From NCBI GenBank assembly GCA_003857395.1, contig RPRC01000138.1, positions 1 through 19,525 on the forward strand: DNA of 19,525 bases. The letters run 5' to 3'. A model generated the notes under the pieces. It was not told the DNA's origin and searched no databases. It saw nothing but the letters and a program-made list of their open reading frames with translations. Below are positions 1 to 4,982 of this stretch, piece after piece (within the stretch, counting starts at the first letter, position 1; the number at the start of each line of letters is the position of its first letter). Both the position numbers and the translations under genes were made by a program. Origin of the DNA: Geobacter sp. (GTDB lineage: Bacteria > Desulfobacterota > Desulfuromonadia > Geobacterales > Geobacteraceae).

Positions 1-247
1 GACGATGCGCTTCTCCAATAGCTAGGCGCAATCCCTCTTCCGTTTCAGGGACCGCAATCAGATGAACATGGTTTGGCATCAGGCAATAGGCCCACACCGA
101 CACTCTGAATTTATGGCACCACTCCGCCATTAGCGACAGGTACGCTTGATAGTCTTCTTCGCGGAAGAAGGTCTCCATTCGCCGATTTCCACGTTGGGTT
201 ATGTGATGAGGGATTCCGGGGGCTATAAGGCGTGCTATGCGTGGCAT
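1..247 (-). CDS. REP-associated tyrosine transposase (Y1/HUH), N-terminal part, runs off the window
   Basis: Reading leftwards from an ATG at 247 gives 82 uninterrupted codons to the edge of the window, beginning MPRIARLIAPGIPHHITQRG. Small single-strand transposases of the Y1 (PF01797) family that accompany REP repeats start this way. The HUH metal-binding motif is visible as NHVHLI, with histidines at about residues 60 and 62, preceded by the typical VWAYCLMPNH context. The catalytic tyrosine should lie beyond the left edge, so I cannot tell whether the gene is intact. Family members nick and join single-stranded REP hairpins; they are usually single-copy, domesticated and not flanked by IS ends. 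The GTAG-footed hairpins later in the window (3045-3108, 16887-16966) are the kind of DNA such enzymes recognise. No strong Shine-Dalgarno is seen before the ATG (CTTCAGCTC). Confidence 0.85.
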   Translation of the reverse strand, partial: MPRIARLIAPGIPHHITQRGNRRMETFFREEDYQAYLSLMAEWCHKFRVSVWAYCLMPNHVHLIAVPETEEGLRLAIGEAHR

Positions 248-273
248 GAGCTGAAGTTAATCCTGAGGATCGA

Positions 274-298
274 CCATGTCAAGAATTAATTGGTATGG
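274..298. repeat. Imperfect palindrome upstream of the transposase
   Basis: The outer CCAT and ATGG pair around a central AATTAATT. The inner flanks (GTCAAG on the left, GGT on the right) match poorly, so this looks like a degraded dyad. It sits 27 bases upstream of the transposase start and may be a decayed remnant of a flanking element or an operator. Confidence 0.3.
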
Positions 299-302
299 TG
301 TC

Positions 303-343
303 CCTGTATTTCCTCCCTGTATTTCCCTGTATTTCCTGTATTT
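303..343. repeat. Four direct copies of CCTGTATTT
   Basis: CCTGTATTT occurs at 303-311, 316-324, 326-334 and 335-343, with start-to-start spacing of 13, 10 and 9 bases. The copies are exact but unevenly spaced, between the transposase and vapB. They could be slippage products or a small iteron-like binding array; nothing in the sequence decides between these. Confidence 0.7.
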
Positions 344-368
344 TCATTGAGCGCTATTGAATTTTAAC

Positions 369-397
369 TTGCCATTTCAAAAGATGGAATATATACT
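369..397 (+). promoter_or_regulatory. Sigma-70-type promoter of vapBC
   Basis: A -35 box TTGCCA (369-374) is separated by exactly 17 bases from a -10 box TATACT (392-397), each close to consensus. The predicted start of transcription near 404 leaves about 20 bases before the vapB ATG at 427, enough for the GGAGG ribosome site at 416-420. Confidence 0.6.
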
Positions 398-410
398 TCA
401 AATATATATT
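388..410. promoter_or_regulatory. Inverted repeat over the -10 box, probable VapB(C) operator
   Basis: AATATATA (388-395) and TATATATT (403-410) form a perfect 8-bp inverted repeat with a 7-base spacer. It covers the vapBC -10 box and the expected transcription start. VapB antitoxins of the AbrB-fold type bind such palindromes and repress their own operon, with VapC as co-repressor. The position fits that role; binding itself is inferred. Confidence 0.5.
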
Positions 411-426
411 GATATGGAGGTCTGTC

Positions 427-657
427 ATGAAAACTGCAAAAATATTTCAAAATGGACAAAGCCAGGCAGTCAGGCTCCCCAAGGAATTTCGTTTCGACGA
501 CAGCGAGGTATTTATAAAGAAAAGCGGCAACGTCGTTCAATTGATTCCACGGAGCGGTTCGTGGGATTCTCTGTTCGACAGCCTTAAAAAATTTTCCCGC
601 GACTTCATGTCCGAGCGCATCCAGCCTGAACTGGACAAACGGGAGAGTTTCTTATGA
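427..657 (+). CDS. vapB: VapB-type antitoxin (AbrB/MazE fold)
   Basis: A 76-residue protein starting MKTAKIFQNGQSQAVRLPKEF, the swapped-hairpin AbrB/MazE/SpoVT DNA-binding domain (about residues 1-48) of VapB antitoxins. The C-terminal part (RDFMSERIQPELDKRE) is charged and probably forms the toxin-neutralising helix. I chose the ATG at 427 because GGAGG lies 6 bases upstream at 416-420; an in-frame TTG at 409 has no ribosome site and falls within the operator. The TGA stop overlaps the vapC ATG (ATGA at 654-657), so translation is probably coupled and antitoxin is made first. It should bind the palindrome at 388-410 and neutralise VapC by direct contact. I am confident of the family, less so of the exact operator. 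Confidence 0.9.
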   Translation: MKTAKIFQNGQSQAVRLPKEFRFDDSEVFIKKSGNVVQLIPRSGSWDSLFDSLKKFSRDFMSERIQPELDKRESFL

Positions 658-1055
658 AACTGCTGCTCGACACCAATATCTGTATTTACATCATCAAACA
701 AAAACCGGCTAGCGTACTTCAACGTTTCCTGGAGTACCAGATTGGCGACATTGGCATCTCCTCCATAACTCTCGCAGAATTACGCTATGGCGTTGCAAAG
801 AGCGCCTATAGAGAGAAAAATTCAAAAGCTCTCAACGAGTTCATCATTCCTTTGGAGGTTGTCTCTTATGATGAATCTGCGGCGCAAGCCTATGGTGGTA
901 TTCGAGCATCACTAGAAAAAGTCGGCACGCCCATCGGTGCCATGGACATGCTTATTGCCGCTCACGCTGTATCGTTGGGAATCCCTTTGGTCACCAATAA
1001 CACCCGAGAGTTTTTGCGCATTCCATCCCTTAATCTTATTGATTGGACAGTTTAA
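654..1055 (+). CDS. vapC: VapC-type PIN-domain ribonuclease toxin
   Basis: A 133-residue PIN-domain protein. It begins MKLLLDTNICIYII, with the first catalytic aspartate at residue 6. Other conserved positions are E42 in SITLAELRYG, D98 in GAMDMLIAAHA and the NNTREF motif near residues 115-120, and it ends in the usual LIDW. These acidic residues bind Mg2+ or Mn2+ in VapC ribonucleases; several characterised members cut initiator tRNA or rRNA, but the target here cannot be read from sequence. Length and motif spacing are normal, so the toxin looks intact. It overlaps vapB by four bases. The pair sits in an A/T-rich strip beside a transposase, fitting an acquired module. Confidence 0.92.
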   Translation: MKLLLDTNICIYIIKQKPASVLQRFLEYQIGDIGISSITLAELRYGVAKSAYREKNSKALNEFIIPLEVVSYDESAAQAYGGIRASLEKVGTPIGAMDMLIAAHAVSLGIPLVTNNTREFLRIPSLNLIDWTV

Positions 1056-1079
1056 ATTTCCTTGGCGACAACGGCTCGG

Positions 1080-1126
1080 CAGTTGATCCGCCAGCCCAGT
1101 CTTTTCGGGCGGGCGGAGTCTAACTG
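1080..1126. repeat. Long imperfect hairpin downstream of vapC
   Basis: CAGTT (1080-1084) pairs with AACTG (1122-1126), and TCCGCCAGCCC (1087-1097) pairs with GGGCGGGCGGA (1107-1117) with one mismatch, around a 9-base loop. There are small internal bulges (GA opposite GTCT). No T-run follows on either strand, so it is a poor intrinsic terminator. A separate short hairpin at 1164-1180, followed by TTTATTT, could serve weakly as the vapC terminator. Confidence 0.5.
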
Positions 1127-1181
1127 ACTGGTTGAAATTATCCTTCTCTCTGTCAACTACTTGCTTCAGCTAGGTTGAAGT

Positions 1182-1631
1182 TTATTTCGAAGCTCTTGGG
1201 TCGCCCGATGAAAATTTCGGTTTTTTGTGGCTACTACATTTGTAAGTACCTTCGGGATACACGCCGTATCCAAAGCCACAATCAGTCTTGTTGGTTGGTT
1301 GAGTAAGAACTATTTCGTTCTTCCGGATTTCAAAAGAGATTTCACAGGATCCGAATTCGTCTGTTCGAAATGATCCCTTGTTTCCCTGTAACTTGAATTC
1401 ACCTTCGATGAATCCTGAATTGTAAGAAGGTTCTCCACGTTGAAGCTCCAACTGAAATTGAACTCTATTATTTTTCTGGAATGTTAGGAGATACCCTCCT
1501 GACCCTTTTGGCCCAGTCCAAGACCAAGTCCCTGTGGCAGTGTAAGACTGGTTGTCTTTGGCAACACAAATGGATGGGATAGTCATTGATATGAGAATAA
1601 GCAAAATACTCATGCGCCTGAACAAGTTCAT
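1182..1631 (-). CDS. Small secreted protein of unknown function
   Basis: A 149-residue protein that I do not recognise. It has a clear Sec signal peptide: basic start (MNLFRRM), hydrophobic stretch at about residues 8-22 and a probable cut after VA at 24. The mature part starts with an A/T/G/W-rich strand (TATGTWSWTGPKGSGGYLLTF) and continues as alternating polar/hydrophobic segments, suggesting a small all-beta, perhaps lipocalin-like or calycin-like fold; that is inference. Cysteines 96, 118 and 132 could allow a periplasmic disulfide. The C-terminus is basic (SSHKKPKFSS). The start is supported by AGGTG seven bases before the ATG. It is transcribed towards vapC, has no partner gene, and its A/T-rich codons match the accessory strip rather than the biosynthetic genes. 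Confidence 0.7.
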   Translation of the reverse strand: MNLFRRMSILLILISMTIPSICVAKDNQSYTATGTWSWTGPKGSGGYLLTFQKNNRVQFQLELQRGEPSYNSGFIEGEFKLQGNKGSFRTDEFGSCEISFEIRKNEIVLTQPTNKTDCGFGYGVYPEGTYKCSSHKKPKFSSGDPRASK

Positions 1632-1903
1632 AGGATTGCACCTGTGTAAGATTTAATTGATATTATGGTTTTTTCTGCTTTTCGTGACTTTATTCATTTC
1701 AACGCCATGAGCGAGACCGACGCGGGTTTATCGCGTCCGAGTCCACGCGAGAGTTGGACAACTACTTTCTGCGACCTATCGCTCTGTCGCAAGTTTTTCC
1801 CGCACGTCCGTCAAAACCTTTCTGGTAAAAGGGGACGGATTTATTTTTTGGAGATTCAGCAAGGAGTCTCTATGCTGACAAGTTCCCCGCACTCGTATGC
1901 CAA

Positions 1904-2020
1904 TAAAAAAGCCGCCCCCTCAGCATCCTGCCAAGGTAAGCGGCTTTGTCAAAACTCGATGAATCCAGCGTCGTGCGGCACTGCATCCTCCGGCACAGCT
2001 TTTCATTAATAACCATGAGT
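1904..2020 (-). ncRNA. Candidate small RNA downstream of miaA
   Basis: On the minus strand, a good promoter-like pair (2027-2056) is followed by about 117 bases with no sensible reading frame and then a strong hairpin with six T's. The interval can form further stems, for example CAGTG/CGCTG. I recognise no known RNA family. The alternative is that the hairpin simply terminates miaA transcripts and the promoter match is chance. Confidence 0.35.
1905..1947 (-). terminator. Rho-independent terminator on the minus strand
   Basis: AAAGCCGC (1947-1940 on the minus strand) pairs perfectly with GCGGCTTT (1915-1908), and the stem runs into a TTTTTT tract ending at 1905. The 24-base loop is long but C/G-rich and can fold further. 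It would end miaA transcripts or the candidate small RNA. Confidence 0.65.
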
Positions 2021-2026
2021 CAGTAT

Positions 2027-2056
2027 TTATTACCGCAGCGTAAAGCTCTATGTCAA
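2027..2056 (-). promoter_or_regulatory. Promoter-like sequence on the minus strand after miaA
   Basis: Read on the minus strand, TTGACA (2056-2051, perfect consensus) is followed after 18 bases by TAATAA (2032-2027). It lies 60 bases past the miaA stop and points at the candidate small RNA. Confidence 0.4.
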
Positions 2057-2115
2057 TGATTCTAATGGTACGTCGTTGTCCTGCCTTAGAATAGGAACAA
2101 TCATCCTTTCCCGTT

Positions 2116-3006
2116 TTACTTCCCCACTATTTCCAACGCCTCCTGCAACGGCTTCCCACCCCCATCCAACCAATGGATCTCGGTCCCCTGGCGCTCCATG
2201 TGGCGAAACCAGGTGTCCTGGCGCTTGGCGAAATCGTGGATGGCGCTGTTGAGTTTCTGGAAGAGGTCGTTCCTGTTCAATTCACCCTTGAGGTGGCGGG
2301 CGACAAAGCGGTATTCGAGGCCGTAGTATTCCAGGGTCTCGTACGGCACCCCCTGACGATGTAGTTCCGCCACTTCCTCAATGAGGCCAGTGTCGAGACG
2401 CGCCTTCAGGCGGGCGGTGATCCGCTGGCGCAGGACACTCCGCTCCCATTTGATGCCGAATACCAGCGGCCGGATTTCGGGGAGCGGTTCCGGTTGGTTG
2501 GTCTTCTCGTACGCGGCAATCTCGATAGCCCGAAGAAGACGGTTCCGGTCCAACAGGTCGGTGGTATTGTGGAGACGGGGATTGATTGCCATGAGTCGTG
2601 CGGCAAGATCTTCCGGGGAAAGAGCGGCAAGCTCCCGGCGCAGGCCGGGATTCTCCGGCACTTCAACCATCCGGTAGTTTCGCAGGACCGAGTCCAGGTA
2701 GAGGCCCGTGCCGCCAACGATGACCGGCAGCCTGTTTCGGCGGCGAATTTCTTCCATGGCAGCGAAACAGCGGCGCTGGAAGAGGAAGACGTTGAACTCT
2801 TCTCCGGGGTTGAGGATGTCGATCAGGTGATAGGGAACGTCGCCATATTCCTCAAGGTCCTTGCCGGTGCCGATGTCCATGCCCCGGTAGACCTGGCGGG
2901 AGTCGGCAGAGATGATCTCGCCGTTCAACTCACGGGCGAGGGCAACTCCCAGGCAGGTCTTGCCGGACGCGGTGGGGCCGAGAATAACGATTGTGTCAAA
3001 TTGCAT
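2116..3006 (-). CDS. miaA: tRNA dimethylallyltransferase MiaA
   Basis: A 296-residue enzyme that transfers a dimethylallyl group from DMAPP to N6 of A37 in tRNAs reading UNN codons, in the cytoplasm. The P-loop GPTASGKT is at residues 10-17, followed by ISADSRQVYRGMDIGTGK, the DMAPP/tRNA-binding segment, then VIVGGTGLY and LDRNRLLRAIEIA. The C-terminal motif reads YYGLEYRF where many MiaA proteins have GYRE, so this belongs to a GLEYR-type subgroup (as I recall, also seen in Bacteroidetes). The frame stays open far upstream, but the ATG at 3006 is right: AGGGAG lies five bases before it and the family N-terminus begins there. It does not neighbour mutL or hfq as in many genomes. Its 5' leader contains the REP pair at 3045-3108. 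It is divergent from the WYL regulator. Confidence 0.93.
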   Translation of the reverse strand: MQFDTIVILGPTASGKTCLGVALARELNGEIISADSRQVYRGMDIGTGKDLEEYGDVPYHLIDILNPGEEFNVFLFQRRCFAAMEEIRRRNRLPVIVGGTGLYLDSVLRNYRMVEVPENPGLRRELAALSPEDLAARLMAINPRLHNTTDLLDRNRLLRAIEIAAYEKTNQPEPLPEIRPLVFGIKWERSVLRQRITARLKARLDTGLIEEVAELHRQGVPYETLEYYGLEYRFVARHLKGELNRNDLFQKLNSAIHDFAKRQDTWFRHMERQGTEIHWLDGGGKPLQEALEIVGK

Positions 3007-3044
3007 GTCAACTCCCTGTTGATCGTTACGACATGACCCAAGGT

Positions 3045-3108
3045 GTAGGGGCGCTGCGTGCCGCGCCCAATGTTTTTGAAGGAAGGGCGCGGCACGCAGC
3101 GCCCCTAC
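3045..3108. repeat. Pair of inverted REP units (BIME-like), perfect 24-bp arms
   Basis: Arms 3045-3068 and 3085-3108 are exact inverted copies separated by 16 A/T-rich bases. Each arm starts with GTAG and can fold by itself: stem GGGCGC with GCGCCC around the loop TGCGTGCC. GTAG followed by a hairpin is the layout recognised by REP-associated transposases such as E. coli TnpA-REP. The element sits between divergent miaA and the WYL gene, inside the likely miaA leader. Confidence 0.85.
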
Positions 3109-3270
3109 GCACCAAAATTCGGATTGGAAATGCCGGATGAACTCCTGCGGTGCCTTTCGAGTGATATCCCCAGCCCGCTGTATTTTATCTTCCAACTTTT
3201 CAGAACATACGCTACTATTTGCATCCGTTTCAATTTGATTCAACCTGTAAAAGGCTTCGTTCGGAGGGGC

Positions 3271-4296
3271 ATGGCAGTGCAAAGGGGAAAACCGGCAAAG
3301 AAGTATTCCCAGGCGGCGCGGGTGCACGACATAATCCGCCTTATCGAGGCACGTCACGGGATCACCCTCGAAGAGCTGGCCGAAGAGGCCGGGGTTACAC
3401 GGCGCACCATTCACCGGGACCTGAATGCTATCCAGGAAGCCGGCTATCCGTTGATTTCCGAGTGGGCATTTACTCGCAAGGTCTATCGCTTCCTGACCCG
3501 GTTCAAGGATGTCCCTCCGATCAGCTTTACCCTGCAGGAACTGATGACCCTCGGGTTTCTCCGCTCCCAACTGGATTTTCTGGAAGGGACTCCCTTCCAC
3601 GATGATATGGAAGCCATTTATCGTAAGGTGAACTCCGTGCTTCCTCCCCGCTATGCCGCCCATATGGAACGGATCGCCGGTGTTTCCCTGCCTCTGCTCC
3701 AGGGCCGGCGGGACTACAGCCGGGCAGGGGATGCCCTGCGGATTCTGCGGGATGCCCTGGTTTACCAGTATCGGGTGACAATCGATTATCATGTGCCGGG
3801 AAAGGACCCCGCCTCTTCCTACCTGATCGACCCGTACACCTTGATTTTTCATCGGGGCGGGCTCTACCTGCTTGGCTATGCCCACAACCGCCAGGCGCTA
3901 CGAACCTTTGCTATCGAGCGGGTTCGCAGGGTTGTCAAAGAAAATGAGCGTTTCGAACTGCCTGACGAGTTCTGTCCCCAGGCACAGCTGCGGAACGCCT
4001 TCGGCATTGTGGAGGAGTCGGCAGTTCCGGTCCGGGTGCGCTTTTCTTCAGCAGTTGCCCACGCTGTCAGGGATAGGGTCTGGCATCCAACCCAGAGGGT
4101 CGAAGAACTGGACAACGGCGATATTGCTATCTCTTTTGAGGCGGGCGGAACCATGGAGATTGTTTCCTGGGTCCTTTCCTATGGCCGGCATGCCGAGATT
4201 CTTGATCCGCCCGAACTTCGCTCCGAGCTGAAAAGTATCGTGGCGGACATGGGGCAGATGTATGGCAAAACACGGACGCGGAAAAAACGTAGTTGA
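3271..4296 (+). CDS. WYL-domain transcriptional regulator
   Basis: A 341-residue DNA-binding regulator. An HTH-11-type helix-turn-helix occupies about residues 15-60 (ITLEELAEEAGVTRRTIHRDL), the WYL domain about 163-226 (IDPYTLIFHRGGLYLLGY, then FAIERVRRV), and a WCX-type C-terminal extension about 253-330. WYL domains are ligand-sensing; several bind nucleic acid or nucleotide ligands and control DNA repair, defence or metabolism. No defence genes are nearby, so the target is unknown; the downstream doxX on the same strand is one candidate. The ATG at 3271 lies only three bases after GGAGG (3263-3267), so the GTG at 3277, spaced nine bases, could be the true start. The miaA frame open on the opposite strand here is a shadow. 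Confidence 0.88.
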   Translation: MAVQRGKPAKKYSQAARVHDIIRLIEARHGITLEELAEEAGVTRRTIHRDLNAIQEAGYPLISEWAFTRKVYRFLTRFKDVPPISFTLQELMTLGFLRSQLDFLEGTPFHDDMEAIYRKVNSVLPPRYAAHMERIAGVSLPLLQGRRDYSRAGDALRILRDALVYQYRVTIDYHVPGKDPASSYLIDPYTLIFHRGGLYLLGYAHNRQALRTFAIERVRRVVKENERFELPDEFCPQAQLRNAFGIVEESAVPVRVRFSSAVAHAVRDRVWHPTQRVEELDNGDIAISFEAGGTMEIVSWVLSYGRHAEILDPPELRSELKSIVADMGQMYGKTRTRKKRS

Positions 4297-4367
4297 GGCA
4301 GCCGCGTCTGGGTAAACCGGGACCAAACGAGTAAAACGTAATAATTCAGGGTTGTTTTTCCGAAATC

Positions 4368-4448
4368 AAAATTTAGCGCCCCTCCCTTGACGTACCTACG
4401 CGCTGAAGCGCTTCGGCGCGCAAGCGGGAGGGGAACGTAGCGAATTTT
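4368..4448. repeat. Nested imperfect inverted repeat between the WYL gene and doxX
   Basis: CCCCTCCC (4379-4386) pairs with GGGAGGGG (4426-4433), extended by TTG/CAA with a small bulge. Inside is a nearly perfect palindrome around GAAGCGCTTC (4399-4420), flanked by CGCGC and GCGCG, and outside are AAAATT and AATTTT. It resembles other C/G-rich dispersed hairpins in such genomes. No T-run follows directly, so termination of the WYL transcript is possible but not shown. Confidence 0.6.
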
Positions 4449-4496
4449 CAGAATCTGATTTTGTACAAGATTCCCCACGTCATTTGGAGGAGAAAC

Positions 4497-4937
4497 ATGG
4501 CAAAAAACTTTTCTGCTGCAACAATGGATTCCCTGGCACTCTTGCTGATTCGCCTGCCCCTGGGGGTGATTTTTTTCGCCCACGGCTCCCAGAAACTTCT
4601 GGGCCTCTTCGGCGGGCCGGGCCTTACCAGCACCCTGAGAAATTTTGAGGTCCACATGGGAATTCCTCCGCTTCTCACTCTGCTGGCCATTATCGCCGAA
4701 TTCGGCGGAGGGCTTGGAGTCTTGTGCGGCGCATTTACCAGACTCTCCGCCTGCGGCATTGCGGTGACCATGGCGGTAGCGATGTATAAAGTTCACTGGG
4801 TGAACGGATTTTTCCTCAACGCCTCAGGCAAGGGGCAGGGCATCGAATTCACCCTGGCACTTCTCGGTATGGCCCTGGCCCTCGTTGTCACCGGCGGAGG
4901 GCAGTGGTCCATTGACCGGTTTATCTGGAAGAGGTAG
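4497..4937 (+). CDS. DoxX family membrane protein
   Basis: A 146-residue inner-membrane protein with four predicted membrane helices at about residues 12-30, 57-78, 83-99 and 117-133. The first helix ends in the family signature GVIFFAHGSQKLLGLFGG, followed by a short loop and the acidic IIAEFGGGLGVL of helix 2, typical of DoxX (PF07681). The name comes from a subunit of an archaeal quinol oxidase; most bacterial members are uncharacterised and linked to redox or thiol stress. The start is chosen for the strong GGAGGAG ending five bases before the ATG. A perfect 7-bp hairpin (GGAAGAG/CTCTTCC, 4927-4944) carries the TAG stop in its loop, with no T-run. It runs convergently into the MMPL exporter 45 bases away. 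Confidence 0.85.
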   Translation: MAKNFSAATMDSLALLLIRLPLGVIFFAHGSQKLLGLFGGPGLTSTLRNFEVHMGIPPLLTLLAIIAEFGGGLGVLCGAFTRLSACGIAVTMAVAMYKVHWVNGFFLNASGKGQGIEFTLALLGMALALVVTGGGQWSIDRFIWKR

Positions 4938-4982
4938 CTCTTCCCCGAAACAGACCGAACGCTTCGCTCTGCGTGTCCTGTG

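Larger units (their letters stand above)
1632..2115. other. Gene-poor gap of about 480 bases
   Basis: No convincing protein gene is visible. An open frame at 1665-2009 lacks a ribosome site and reads as low-complexity noise. The stretch at 1827-1850 (AAAAGGGGACGGATTTATTT and a few more T's) resembles a sequence I associate with the flanks of REP-associated transposase genes in Geobacter-like genomes, and may be a relic of one. The right half (1904-2056) holds a promoter-like and a terminator-like signal on the minus strand, listed separately. Confidence 0.5.

Noticed and set aside
303..343. CRISPR array
   Set aside because: The repeat unit is 9 bases with gaps of 0-4 bases, so there are no spacers, and no cas genes are nearby.
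1080..1126. Integron attC site after vapC
   Set aside because: GTCTAAC fits one attC core site, and toxin-antitoxin cassettes are common in integrons, but the arms are in the wrong order (GTT first, AAC last) and the partner core has a mismatch. No integrase is visible.
1665..2009. Plus-strand open frame of 114 codons
   Set aside because: No ribosome site, no recognisable domain, and it runs through the minus-strand terminator hairpin and the transposase-flank-like sequence.
3007..3885. Continuation of the miaA reading frame upstream to 589 codons
   Set aside because: The extension is antisense to the WYL gene, passes through the REP pair, and has no family similarity, while the ATG at 3006 has a good ribosome site and the normal MiaA N-terminus.
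3271..4296. WYL regulator as marker of a phage-defence island
   Set aside because: WYL regulators often accompany defence genes, but the neighbours here are miaA and doxX, with no nuclease, methylase or NTPase.
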